Shown: positions 8,489-16,477, numbered from the stretch's first letter. The stretch is 36,032 nt of DNA from an uncultured Bacteroidales bacterium (GCA_902776605.1 CACYQQ010000052.1:1-36032), one strand, 5' to 3'. Numbers and translations are program-made. The notes: generated from the sequence alone by a model not told the origin.

Positions 8489-9850
8489 ATGAAAAATAAT
8501 ATAGGATACATGTTGCTCACCCTTTCGATGGGTTCTGCGATGTTCGTTGCCTGCAAGGACGACGACAATGGCGGATCGGCCTCCACGGACCGAGAGTTTA
8601 TGACCATGTTCATCTGTGACAATACCCGTGGTAAAGGTGCCGACTACCCTTATAACTGTGGTCGCGATGCTGCCTATCCACACGGAAACACCATCCACCT
8701 CTACTGGTATGGCGTAAAGGATTGTGCTGGTTATCAGATACAAATGGCCATCCAGAACAAAGTCGCTTTGGGTCCATCGGCCTGGGAGGCAGTGCAAGGT
8801 ACCAGTGACCTGTTGCTGGATACCATCGTCGGTCCAAACGTCTTGGATTTGGTCATCAAGGACCAGATGTACTCGACTGATTTCCGTTTTGCCATCCGTG
8901 CCCTTTCGACCAAGGATGATAACATCACCGACTTCTCGCATGCCTCCAACTGGTATGGTCACGGTGGCGGCCGTCAGTGGCAAGAGTATTTGGGAATCAG
9001 TACGTTGGACCGTTACGAGACCCCTTATGCCGTCTATGTAGATCAGTCGCAGACCACCGAAACGACCATGCACGTCTGCATCAACAGCAATGTGCTCGAC
9101 TTCGTGAAGGGTTTTGAGAACATGAACGATGACATCTTTAACTCTATCCAGTCGTTAGGTACATTCACCAAAGAGGATATTTTGGCCAAGTTCGGCACCA
9201 TCACCTCGAGCGACAAGGACAAGTTGGAGAGTTACTATGAGAACTTCAACATTGCCCCAGACGGAACGTTCGGCTACAAGTATCTGCAAGTGGCTCCATC
9301 GCCCAACAATCCAAATTCGACTGTGGGTGAGAAGTGGAAATATTATGAGATTACCGATGCCGACCGTGCTCGTGGATACATCGACATTGATGGACTTACG
9401 GCCAACTCGGTCTATGTCATCGACGTGATTGACCCCGCGGTAACGGTGCCTGTCGATGCCAAGTACAACACCTGTACCACCCGTTCCGACGGTAAACCAG
9501 GTGAGCCTATCCTCTTGAAGCACGATGAGTTGATGGCTAAGTATGGCACCAGCCGTTCCGACACATTTGCCGCCGCCGCCGACTATGATGCAGCTCCTAT
9601 CAGTCCGACGTTGTACGACTTCATCTCCAACACCAACTATGCCGAGGGTCAGGCCTTCTATCTGGAGGGCGGCAAGACCTACTATCTGGATGGTAACGAC
9701 GTGACTTGCAAGGGCTTCGTCTTGGCTACCGATCCCGCCGATGTGAAGCAAGGCAAGCGTGCCCGCGTCATCTGCGGTCTGGGCAAGAATGCTATGTACA
9801 ACCAAGGCCAGAATGGCGAACAGTGGAACGGTTGTCCTTATTCGATGTAG
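8489..9850 (+). CDS. DUF4957/DUF5123-like surface lipoprotein, N-terminal part, cut by TAG
   Basis: The best start is the ATG at 8489, giving a lipoprotein signal with FVAC (lipidated Cys22) followed by KDDDNGG, an acidic stretch like the Bacteroidetes surface-export signal. An upstream ATG at 8447 would bury this signal. Residues about 45-340 look like fibronectin-type or similar beta domains, with repeated short strands, and are followed by LYDFISNTNYAEGQAFYLEGGKTYYL-like beta-helix entry. The frame ends at a TAG (9848-9850) after GCPYSM, but the same frame continues without another stop to 10849. Together they would make a 786-residue protein of the kind often encoded beside pectinase-linked susC/susD. 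The role is probably glycan binding or processing at the cell surface. Domain names are by recollection of the family. Confidence 0.7.
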   Translation: MKNNIGYMLLTLSMGSAMFVACKDDDNGGSASTDREFMTMFICDNTRGKGADYPYNCGRDAAYPHGNTIHLYWYGVKDCAGYQIQMAIQNKVALGPSAWEAVQGTSDLLLDTIVGPNVLDLVIKDQMYSTDFRFAIRALSTKDDNITDFSHASNWYGHGGGRQWQEYLGISTLDRYETPYAVYVDQSQTTETTMHVCINSNVLDFVKGFENMNDDIFNSIQSLGTFTKEDILAKFGTITSSDKDKLESYYENFNIAPDGTFGYKYLQVAPSPNNPNSTVGEKWKYYEITDADRARGYIDIDGLTANSVYVIDVIDPAVTVPVDAKYNTCTTRSDGKPGEPILLKHDELMAKYGTSRSDTFAAAADYDAAPISPTLYDFISNTNYAEGQAFYLEGGKTYYLDGNDVTCKGFVLATDPADVKQGKRARVICGLGKNAMYNQGQNGEQWNGCPYSM

Positions 9851-9853
9851 AAG

Positions 9854-10849
9854 TTGGCCTTCTACGACATCGACTTCGACAACCCCAAGTGTTTCAACTA
9901 TGGCGACAACGCTGCCGGCTTGGGTGGTGCATCGGGCAACTATTTCTTCAATATGTTCTCCAACGGTATGGCCGTTACCCTGGACAGCTTGGTCATCGAA
10001 AATTGCACCTTCAAGCGTCTGGTTCGCGGTTTCATTCGTGAGCAGGGTCCAAATTACAAGGTCTGGAACCATGTGCTCATCAAGAACAACCTCTTCTACG
10101 ACTGCGGTTACTATACCAATGGCGCAGGTGGTTACGCTTGGGTGGCTGGAGCAGGTACCAACAATGCCACCAACCTCTTCAAGGACTTCAAGTTTGTGGA
10201 GAACACCATCTTCGATTGTCCATTCCCATCGCTGTTCAACCAATCGACCGATGGTATGCAATGGACCGCCGGACCATGGAATATCACTTTCGAGAACAAC
10301 ACGTTGGTGAACTTCAATACCCGTGCCAGTGGCGTCATCTTCAACTTGCGCGTCCTGCCAGACGGATCTGTATTCAACGTCAAAAACAACCTCATCTCGC
10401 TTTGCAAGCAGGAGGGCGACGAGCGTGTGCTCAATTCGTATGGTGCTGACATCCGCGAGACGATGATCCTCTCCGACGGTAGCGCTGCACACGTGACCTT
10501 GAACTTCGACAACAACTGGTCCACCAACAACGACTTGACCAATGGTTCCATCTTCAGCGAGAAGGCTTGGAGTTCGTCAAGCAACAGTTTCGGCACCTTG
10601 GTGAAGGATGGCACCGCAACGTTGAATGGTTCGCTGGACGTCAATGTGGCTAACATTTCAGCCCAGGAACTCTTCACCAGTCCTTGTCCACCACACAAGG
10701 CTGCCAGTGCCAACGACCAGAACATGCACCGTGCTGATGCTCTGGATGGTACTGCCACCACGCAGTACAACGTCAACCTCTACTTCAAGAACTTCGACAA
10801 TGACATTGTAAGTCATGGAGTAGGTGCACAACGTTGGAACAAGAAATAA
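9854..10849 (+). pseudogene. Continuation of the DUF4957/DUF5123-like protein after the in-frame TAG
   Basis: This 331-codon stretch is in the same frame as the lipoprotein upstream and begins two codons after its TAG. It has no signal peptide and no convincing start of its own; the only nearby options are TTG 9854 or internal ATGs. It reads as a right-handed beta-helix of the pectate-lyase-like type, with repeated strands such as VIENCTFKRLVRGFI, VLIKNNLFYDCGYYT, FVENTIFDCPFPSLF, ITFENNTLVNFN and NVKNNLISLCKQ. The tail (NVNLYFKNFDNDIVSHGVGAQRWNKK) looks like an intact end. A CAG-to-TAG change would account for the break. It could also be made by stop-codon readthrough, or be an assembly error. 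Confidence 0.6.
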
Positions 10850-10861
10850 TAATTGGGAGTA

Positions 10862-11074
10862 GTTAAAGAAGTAAAAGAAGATATCGCTTCGCTTAGAAGT
10901 TAACGGACGTTACTACGGAAGGACAAAAGTGTGTTGATTAGCTTCAACAATCGTCCGTTAACTCCATAGCCGCAGGCTGTTAACTCCTGCTAACTACCTC
11001 AATTAACTACTTTATCTCCTTTATCTTCTCGCTGAACGATTATCAATCGTTCTATTCGCTGCGAGGACTTTAAC
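10862..11074. other. Structured intergenic region with stems and one hairpin-family copy
   Basis: No gene is visible. GTTAACGGACG at 10899-10909 pairs perfectly with CGTCCGTTAAC at 10952-10962, and inside that loop GTTGA and TCAAC can pair again. GTTAACTCC then occurs twice around a small AGCC-GC-AGGCT-like stem. The last part (11025-11074) is a copy of the ATC-loop hairpin family described separately. The region may carry regulatory RNA for the small lipoprotein downstream. Confidence 0.5.
11025..11074. repeat. ATC-loop hairpin element, copy C
   Basis: The copy starts CTTCTCGCTGAA, has the stem GAACGATT / AATCGTTC closed by the loop ATC, and ends CTGCGAGGAC. Copies at 16523-16594 and 21940-22035 share the flanks and the ATC loop but have GGTT/AACC stems instead. 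Confidence 0.75.
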
Positions 11075-11095
11075 TTCCTAAAAAAAATGTCTGCT

Positions 11096-11629
11096 ATGAA
11101 AAAGAACAATATATTTTTGTGTTTGGCATCTGCTTTGGCCTTGACGTTTGCCACGGCTTGCTCCGATGCGTGTGAGTATCTGGATACCGATACCGACAAT
11201 CCGTCATTCGTCAAGGGGTATGAGGAGGGCTCCGAAGTGGGCCATCCCGAGTCGTTGGCTGCCACCAAGTGGGTGCGTGGCAATGGCTTGAAATACAATG
11301 CCTATGGTGAAGAGATACAGGGCTTTGTCGAGAGCATGGACTTCTTCAGCACCGACTCGGTTCGTGTGGTCATGAGCCAAGGTTGCACCGAAGGAACCTG
11401 GACCGACGACTCCAACACCGCCAAGGTGCCCAGCTACGTCTATACCTACTCTTCGGCCACTGGAACGGTGGAAATCAAGAAAGCCGTACAGAAGACCGAT
11501 GCCAATGGTCGTACTTCCACCTCGTTGGAGAAGGTCTTCATTGCCGTTGTGACCCAAGGCAAGAAAGAGGTGCTCACGGTGTGCCATTATGGTGACACGC
11601 CTACCCAAACCTATTTGATTAGACAATAA
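11096..11629 (+). CDS. Small lipoprotein of the pectin locus, possibly lipocalin-like
   Basis: The ATG at 11096 gives a standard lipoprotein signal (MKKNNIFLCLASALALTFATAC, lipidated Cys22, then SDACEYLD); an in-frame ATG nine bases earlier would only add three residues. The mature part of about 155 residues has a WVRGNGLKYNAYGEEIQ start and alternating short beta strands (FFSTDSVRVVMS, YVYTYSSATGTVEIKK, VFIAVVTQGKKEVLTV). This pattern resembles the small Bacteroidetes lipocalin-like or beta-barrel lipoproteins, where a W lies in the first strand, but I do not recognise a specific family. The gene lies in the same direction as the susCD group, and its function is probably at the cell surface. 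The stop codon overlaps a spurious upstream ATG of the next gene by one base. Confidence 0.7.
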   Translation: MKKNNIFLCLASALALTFATACSDACEYLDTDTDNPSFVKGYEEGSEVGHPESLAATKWVRGNGLKYNAYGEEIQGFVESMDFFSTDSVRVVMSQGCTEGTWTDDSNTAKVPSYVYTYSSATGTVEIKKAVQKTDANGRTSTSLEKVFIAVVTQGKKEVLTVCHYGDTPTQTYLIRQ

Positions 11630-11703
11630 TGAATTATAAATGGTTCATTCAGGGCTTCGTGCCTTGGATGAACCGCAATATTAACTACTTAATCTATATT
11701 ATT

Positions 11704-13497
11704 ATGAAAAAAATCTTTACTCTTTTATGCGGACTTTTCTGTCTCGCAGGTGCTGTGAAGGCTGCCTCCACTATTGATGATGTGCAGGTATGTAAGCACA
11801 GCTATGTATTGGTTGGCGATGATTACACGAACAATGGAACTGAAAAGGTTGCCAAAGGTGCTGTTTACGGTGATGGTTATTTCTTCACTCCAACAGGTCA
11901 TGATAAAGCAACCAACAAGGGTAGTGTTGATTTGTCAACGGCAGATGAACTTGGTATTGTAACTCCTGAAATTGTTGCTAAATACAGCGAGTATGGTACT
12001 CATCTTAATTCTTTGCGTTTGAAGGCCGCACAAGATGTCTTGGGAATGAAGGTAACTGCTGGTTCCAAGATTATTATTTTTTATGAGAAAAACAAAGATA
12101 CGGATGTACGTTATCCAGTTGTGGCTAAAGATGAGAAGATAACAGAAAAACTTTCTTCGGAAGAGAATAATGTTATTATCAAGGGTGCATACGGCGGCAA
12201 GCAGATGGGTCGTTTCGAGTGGACTTCTGATGATGACCGTACTATTTACATTGGTGCCGAGAACCAGATTTTTGTTAGTTATTTGATTGTCGAGGCTAAC
12301 GAGGCTCCTGGTACACCTTCTGTTAAGGTAGGTCCTCAGACTTACGACAATGGTCTCTGGTTCCGTGAGGTAACTTGCAAGCCAGTTATAGTGGATGTTG
12401 AAGGTGAGCAGATTGGTACCGTAGTTACTTATACTACCGATGGTTCTGCACCTACCGCTGAATCTTCCGTTTATTCCGAGCCAATCAAGTGCTACAAGGA
12501 TATGGTAGTGAAGTTCCAGGCTTTCTACAACACGGGCGATGGTACTGCTTCAGCAGAGATGATTTGTCCAAATGCTGACAATGAGGCTCCTGTATCGTTC
12601 ATCTTCGATGCTCCATCCTTGGAGGTCAATGGTGCAGCCTTCACTGTTACTTCTCCATACGAGGGTGCTAAGAATTACTATGTAATGGCAGGTGATACCA
12701 TCGAGGGCAATGGTGCTACTCTTACCGAGTCGGCTACTGTAACTGCTTATTCTCAGATTGTCAATGGTACCTACACAACCTTCACTACCAAGAGCGTTAG
12801 TGCAGACGTTTATGTCCTGAACGACATCAAGGAGGAGAAGAACATCACCGTCAGCGGTGCTGCTGTTGTTGATGAGGAGGCTACTGCAAACTCTACCGAT
12901 GGTACTACTGTTTACAAGATTGAGAATGGTGCTATCACCGCCGACAAGATGGACTTCTTCGTCAAGAATCTGACCTTCGGTGCATTGGCTAATGTAGATG
13001 CTGCCAAGGCTAAGTATCAAGTTCCTGCTGGTCAGGAGGCTTACATCCAGATGAGCAACACCAACATCTCATTCAGCGTGGCTGAGGGTGACTCCGTTGA
13101 GATTACTGTAGTATGCTCAAAGAACTCTTGCAAGAACATTGACGAAGAGATTACTCAGGGTAAGGTAAGTGGTCAGGATACCATCAGTGCTAACCGTCAG
13201 TGCTTCGTCAACGTGGATGGTACGAACTACGGTGGTGAGGACTTGGCTCTCAACCCAGAGGGCAATGTCATCACCTTCCGCGTCGGTCTTGGCATCCACA
13301 CCTTCCAGAAGTACTCTGGCACTGGCAACATCTTGATTTCTTCTATCAAGTTCGTGCCAATGATTGGCGCTGCTGGTGTTCAGAACCTTGCTGCTGCTGA
13401 GCAGAAGGTGGCTGCCAAGAAGGTCTTCCGCAACGGTCGTCTCGTCATCGAGACTGCTAACGGCACCTTCAACGCTGCTGGCGTTCGCGTGAAGTAA
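11704..13497 (+). CDS. Secreted multidomain protein with chitobiase-C-like domain and T9SS-type tail
   Basis: The start at 11704 gives a clean signal peptide (MKKIFTLLCGLFCLAGAVKA, cleavage near residue 20); the upstream in-frame ATG at 11629 would put 25 odd residues before it. The 597-residue protein is rich in Thr, Ser and Val. Residues about 205-290 contain YTTDGSAPTAESSVYSEPI followed by VVKFQAF, typical of the chitobiase/beta-hexosaminidase C-terminal domain. The last residues (KKVFRNGRLVIETANGTFNAAGVRVK, from about 572) match the NGRLVIE...YNxxGxxVK tails attached to type IX secretion substrates in Prevotella. No catalytic domain is recognisable, so it may be a glycan-binding or structural surface protein. 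Its first half is more AT-rich than the upstream genes. It is the last gene before a strong terminator. Confidence 0.75.
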   Translation: MKKIFTLLCGLFCLAGAVKAASTIDDVQVCKHSYVLVGDDYTNNGTEKVAKGAVYGDGYFFTPTGHDKATNKGSVDLSTADELGIVTPEIVAKYSEYGTHLNSLRLKAAQDVLGMKVTAGSKIIIFYEKNKDTDVRYPVVAKDEKITEKLSSEENNVIIKGAYGGKQMGRFEWTSDDDRTIYIGAENQIFVSYLIVEANEAPGTPSVKVGPQTYDNGLWFREVTCKPVIVDVEGEQIGTVVTYTTDGSAPTAESSVYSEPIKCYKDMVVKFQAFYNTGDGTASAEMICPNADNEAPVSFIFDAPSLEVNGAAFTVTSPYEGAKNYYVMAGDTIEGNGATLTESATVTAYSQIVNGTYTTFTTKSVSADVYVLNDIKEEKNITVSGAAVVDEEATANSTDGTTVYKIENGAITADKMDFFVKNLTFGALANVDAAKAKYQVPAGQEAYIQMSNTNISFSVAEGDSVEITVVCSKNSCKNIDEEITQGKVSGQDTISANRQCFVNVDGTNYGGEDLALNPEGNVITFRVGLGIHTFQKYSGTGNILISSIKFVPMIGAAGVQNLAAAEQKVAAKKVFRNGRLVIETANGTFNAAGVRVK

Positions 13498-13578
13498 TTC
13501 GGCCTCTACAAAGTGACTCAAGTTTCACAAGTATTGCAACTTGTTCACTTGAAGGTAGTAAATTGAGTAATATAATTT

Positions 13579-13617
13579 CCCCCTGCAACTCGTACCTGGG
13601 TTGCAGGGGGATTTTTT
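13579..13617 (+). terminator. Strong intrinsic terminator of the pectin locus
   Basis: CCCCCTGCAAC at 13579-13589 pairs perfectly with GTTGCAGGGGG at 13600-13610 around a 10-base loop. It is followed by A and six T. This is the textbook form of a factor-independent terminator. Confidence 0.92.
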
Positions 13618-13660
13618 GTTCGACGTAAGTGGATGGGCGGAAGAACCAAAGTCCTTGTTG

Positions 13661-13709
13661 CCTATTTACTATTTTTGCGTAAATACGCATTTTTCGACAG
13701 TAGAGAATG
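13661..13709. repeat. Palindrome copy 1, downstream of the ATPase gene
   Basis: The core TGCGTAAATACGCA (13676-13689) is a dyad with arms TGCGTA and TACGCA around AA. To its left CCTATTTACTATTTT matches copy 2 at 14969; to its right TTTTTCGACAGTAGAG matches copy 3 at 15071. It therefore looks like a composite of the two copies on the other side of the gene. Confidence 0.8.
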
Positions 13710-13713
13710 AACC

Positions 13714-14967
13714 TTATAATTTCAAACTGTTTCTATCCAAGAGGAATTCGTAAATGTTCATATAGATGATTCCGTCGTCATCTTGATGTCGGCTGATGAG
13801 GTCTTCGGTGATTACAAATTTGCGAAAACTATCGTTTATATTCTTTAGACTTCGAATTTCCTGTTGTCGTTTCTCTTCGGAAGGCAATCTCAGAGCCGAT
13901 TGTATATAGTATCTCTGGCTGCCTTTGTTGCAGACGAAATCCACTTCCAATTGCTTTCGGACACTTACGCCCTTGTCATCTTTTTCGTTTTTTACGACCA
14001 CTCCCACGTCCACACTCATTCCGCGTTGTCTCAGTTCGTTATAAATGAGGTTTTCCATCATGTGAGTTTCTTCGTATTGACGGAAGTTGATACGTGCATT
14101 ACGGAGCCCCAAATCGGTGAAATAGTATTTTGCAGGGGTGTCAATATAGCGACGGCCTTTGATGTCGTATCGGACGGCTTTTTCGATGAGAAAGGCGTCT
14201 TGCAGAAAGTCCAAATATAATTTGATGGTGGTATGGGATATGTTGCTGTGCTTTACCGTCTGAAACGTATTTTCCAGTTTGGTTGGATTGGTCAATCCTC
14301 CAATGGAGGAGGCAATGACGTCAATCAATTCTTCCAGATCCTCGTCGTTCTTAATGTTGTATCTTTCCTTGATGTCGGTCAGATAGGTGGTCGAGAATAG
14401 GCTTTTTAAGTATTCTTCTTTTTTTTCGGCAGTGGGGAACGCGAGTATCTTTGGAAGTCCGCCATACAGAAGGTAAGCCTCCAACGCTTGTTCGCGACTA
14501 CCCTCGAATGCGGAGAAGAATTCACTGAAAGATAGTGGAGTAATGTGTATTTCGTCACCGCGGCCACGGAACTCGGTGATGACATCTTTCGAAAGGAATT
14601 TGGAATTGCTGCCAGTCACATAGACATCGGCATTATCAATTTTCAGATAGCTGTTCAAGACATCTTCAAAGTCACGGACGTGCTGTACTTCATCCAGCAG
14701 GATGTAGTACATCTTTTGGTCCTTCATTTGATTGTCAATATGGGCGAGAAGTTTGTCTGGGTCACGTAACTCTGCATGACGTCTATCTTCCAGGTCAATC
14801 TTGATGATGTGGTCGTCCGATATCCCTTCTTGCTTTAAGTGTTGGCAGAAAAGGTTGAACAACAGATACGACTTGCCGCAACGGCGCATGCCGGTCACCA
14901 CTTTGATCATCCCATTGTGCTTGCTATCAATGAGTTTCTGTAGATGATAGTCTCGATTAATCTCCAT
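13714..14967 (-). CDS. AAA-family ATPase with C-terminal DUF4143
   Basis: This 417-residue protein belongs to the common bacterial group of stand-alone ATPases (AAA_14 plus DUF4143). The Walker A motif is GMRRCGKS at residues 26-33 and the Walker B motif is YYILLDEVQ with Asp92-Glu93. An arginine-rich segment and the TGSNSKFLSKD sensor-like motif follow. The second half contains YGGLPKIL, LYLDFLQDAFLIEKA, RYIDTPAKYYFTDLGLRNAR and LENLIYNEL-like DUF4143 features, then VDFVCNKGSQRYYIQ, a possible nuclease-like fold remnant. The cellular role of the family is unknown; it resembles archaeal ATPases and is often found singly near mobile or accessory DNA. The gene is complete. It is bracketed by three copies of a 14-bp palindrome, two of them around its promoter. 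Confidence 0.88.
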   Translation of the reverse strand: MEINRDYHLQKLIDSKHNGMIKVVTGMRRCGKSYLLFNLFCQHLKQEGISDDHIIKIDLEDRRHAELRDPDKLLAHIDNQMKDQKMYYILLDEVQHVRDFEDVLNSYLKIDNADVYVTGSNSKFLSKDVITEFRGRGDEIHITPLSFSEFFSAFEGSREQALEAYLLYGGLPKILAFPTAEKKEEYLKSLFSTTYLTDIKERYNIKNDEDLEELIDVIASSIGGLTNPTKLENTFQTVKHSNISHTTIKLYLDFLQDAFLIEKAVRYDIKGRRYIDTPAKYYFTDLGLRNARINFRQYEETHMMENLIYNELRQRGMSVDVGVVVKNEKDDKGVSVRKQLEVDFVCNKGSQRYYIQSALRLPSEEKRQQEIRSLKNINDSFRKFVITEDLISRHQDDDGIIYMNIYEFLLDRNSLKL

Positions 14968-14968
14968 A

Positions 14969-15004
14969 CCTATTTACTTTTTTTGCGTAAATACGCATTT
15001 TTTG
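14969..15004. repeat. Palindrome copy 2, between promoter and start of the ATPase gene
   Basis: The core TGCGTAAATACGCA is at 14984-14997. The left flank CCTATTTACTTTTTT is nearly identical to that of copy 1. It begins one base from the start codon of the minus-strand ATPase and lies just downstream of its predicted transcription start, a natural place for an operator. Confidence 0.8.
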
Positions 15005-15008
15005 TTTG

Positions 15009-15040
15009 CAAAAATAGTGAGTTTATCGGATTTAACCAAA
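15009..15040 (-). promoter_or_regulatory. Promoter of the ATPase gene
   Basis: On the minus strand TTTG (complement of 15037-15040) is followed after exactly 20 bases by TATTTTTG (complement of 15009-15016). This matches the Bacteroidetes -33/-7 consensus and spacing. Palindrome copies 2 and 3 lie about 10 bases downstream and about 20 bases upstream of it. Confidence 0.7.
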
Positions 15041-15050
15041 TTCTTAGCTG

Positions 15051-15090
15051 CAATTTTTGCGTAAATACGCATTTTTCGCCAGTAGAGGGT
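15051..15090. repeat. Palindrome copy 3, upstream of the ATPase promoter
   Basis: The core TGCGTAAATACGCA is at 15058-15071, preceded by CAATTTT and followed by TTTTTCGCCAGTAGAG. The right flank matches that of copy 1 with one difference, so copies 1 and 3 form direct repeats around the gene. Confidence 0.8.
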
Positions 15091-15147
15091 GCGTTTTTAC
15101 TGTTCGCGAGGGGATTTTTTTCCTGTTAGTGCAGTTTGGCGAGATAC

Positions 15148-15185
15148 AAAAAAGACTCAAGAAGGAAGGGAAATCCTCTTGAGTC
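15148..15185 (-). terminator. manC: Intrinsic terminator of the guanylyltransferase gene
   Basis: Read on the minus strand, GACTCAAGA (complement of 15177-15185) pairs with TCTTGAGTC (complement of 15154-15162) and is followed by six T. The stem is extended by further partial pairing in the loop. It is 44 bases after the stop codon. Confidence 0.85.
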
Positions 15186-15220
15186 CTAATAGTTTAAGGA
15201 GAGTCCTAAGGGTTTAAGAA
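15181..15220. repeat. 20-bp direct repeat, two copies
   Basis: The 20 bases at 15181-15200 and at 15201-15220 both start GAGTCCTAA and continue GTTTAAG; they differ at three positions. The pair lies between the guanylyltransferase stop codon and its terminator, and the first copy shares GAGTC with the terminator stem. Confidence 0.7.
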
Positions 15221-15228
15221 AGGAGGGC

Positions 15229-16290
15229 TTAGTCGTGCCACTCCTTGATGCGCTGTTCGTCGCTCAACTTACAGATGAGGAGGACGCCGTTGTGCTCCGA
15301 GACGATGACGTCGTTGAGGCCCTGGATGACTACCTGCTTGCCGTTGGGGACACGGACCATGCACCCGGTGCTCTCGATGACCTTGACCTGGTCGCCCACG
15401 ACAGCGTTGCCGGCAGCATCCTGTGGCAGGAGGGTGTGGAGCGAACCCCAGGTGCCGAGGTCACTCCAGCCGAACTCGGAAGGCATGACGTAGGCCGACT
15501 GCGTCTTCTCCATGACGGCATAGTCGATGGAGATTTTGGGGAAGGTGGAATAGAGTTCATCGACCTTGGCCTGTTCCTGAGGGGTGAAGAGAGTAGGAGC
15601 AATCTGGTCCATGACGGCAGCAATCTCGGGGGCATGTTGACGGAGTTCGCTGACGATGGTCTTGACCGACCAGAGGAACATGCCGCTGTTCCAGGTGTAG
15701 CGACCTGTGGCGAGATATTGCTGAGCCGTGGCGAGGTCGGGTTTCTCGCGGAAAGCGGCTAACTTGCAGATAGGCAAGGAGCCACGGGCATCGTCGGCCG
15801 AGAGACTTTCGCCCTGTTCGATGTAGCCGTAGCCCGTCTCGGGACGGGTGGGTTGCATGCCGAGGGTGAGGATGCGGTTGCCCTGCTGGACGAACTCAAT
15901 GCCCTGAGCGACACAGCGTTGGAAGGCGGCGGTGTCGGTGACCAGATGGTCGGATGCAGCCACGAAGATGTTGGCTTCGGGATCCTCTTTCTCGATCTTC
16001 CAGCTCACGTAGGCGAGACAGGGAGCGGTATTGCGCATGCAGGGTTCCAAAAGAATGTGCTGAGGATTGATGCCATGCAATTGTTCGGAGACCAGCGACT
16101 GGAAATTCTTCGACGTGACGACCCAGACATGTTCCAGGTCGATGAGACTGCCGAAGCGGTCGAAGGTCTGTTGTATCATCGTACGGCCACAGCCCATGAT
16201 GTCGAGAAACTGCTTGGGACACTGAGGTGTGGACATTGGCCAAAAGCGACTACCAATGCCGCCTGCCATGATTACAAGATGGTTTGCCAT
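15229..16290 (-). CDS. manC: Mannose-1-phosphate guanylyltransferase
   Basis: The enzyme makes GDP-mannose from mannose 1-phosphate and GTP in the cytoplasm, for O-antigen, capsule or fucose-containing glycans. The N terminus has the nucleotidyltransferase signature: AGGIGSRFWP at residues 9-18, followed by PKQFL at 25-29. SDHLVTD is the metal-binding region, and FREKPD, WNSGMFLW and EFGWSDLGTW are conserved landmarks of the GDP-mannose pyrophosphorylase family. The 353-residue length suits the single-domain enzyme without the isomerase half found in ManC/AlgA fusions of other phyla. It stands alone on the minus strand, divergent from rimP. Confidence 0.92.
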   Translation of the reverse strand: MANHLVIMAGGIGSRFWPMSTPQCPKQFLDIMGCGRTMIQQTFDRFGSLIDLEHVWVVTSKNFQSLVSEQLHGINPQHILLEPCMRNTAPCLAYVSWKIEKEDPEANIFVAASDHLVTDTAAFQRCVAQGIEFVQQGNRILTLGMQPTRPETGYGYIEQGESLSADDARGSLPICKLAAFREKPDLATAQQYLATGRYTWNSGMFLWSVKTIVSELRQHAPEIAAVMDQIAPTLFTPQEQAKVDELYSTFPKISIDYAVMEKTQSAYVMPSEFGWSDLGTWGSLHTLLPQDAAGNAVVGDQVKVIESTGCMVRVPNGKQVVIQGLNDVIVSEHNGVLLICKLSDEQRIKEWHD

Positions 16291-16291
16291 A

Positions 16292-16308
16292 TAAGTAGTT
16301 GTTCAAAA
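16292..16308 (-). repeat. Solo copy of the AAGTAGTTG arm at the manC start
   Basis: TAAGTAGTTGTTCAAAA is identical to the first 17 bases of the left arm at 442-458. Read in the direction of manC it ends two bases before the ATG. No partner arm is evident nearby. Confidence 0.65.
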
Positions 16309-16374
16309 AATATCGTCTGTAGGTGGTTCCAAATTCTGGACACCTACTTTTATTGTGTTGTGCAATTTTGTGTG

Positions 16375-16382
16375 CAAAGATA
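16375..16382 (-). promoter_or_regulatory. manC: -7 promoter box of manC
   Basis: The complement reads TATCTTTG followed by CAC, a good TAnnTTTG box, giving a leader of about 75-80 bases. The -33 element is not exact. Together with the box at 16456 it forms a divergent promoter pair. Confidence 0.55.
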
Positions 16383-16432
16383 GCGAAAAATGACTAAAAA
16401 CGTGCTAAAATTGAAAAAAATATGATTTTTTC

Positions 16433-16463
16433 TTGTCAGTTTCATTTAAAATATGTATCTTTG
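16433..16463 (+). promoter_or_regulatory. Promoter of the rimP-nusA-infB operon
   Basis: TTG at 16433-16435 is followed after 20 bases by TATCTTTG at 16456-16463 and then CATCGG. This fits the Bacteroidetes consensus. Transcription would start near 16470, giving a leader of almost 290 bases before rimP. Confidence 0.72.
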
Positions 16464-16477
16464 CATCGGAAATGAGT

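Noticed and set aside
9848-9850. Genome-wide recoding of TAG as an amino acid
   Set aside because: cvpA ends in TAG directly before a non-coding repeat element, at the length expected for the family, so TAG acts as a stop in this genome.
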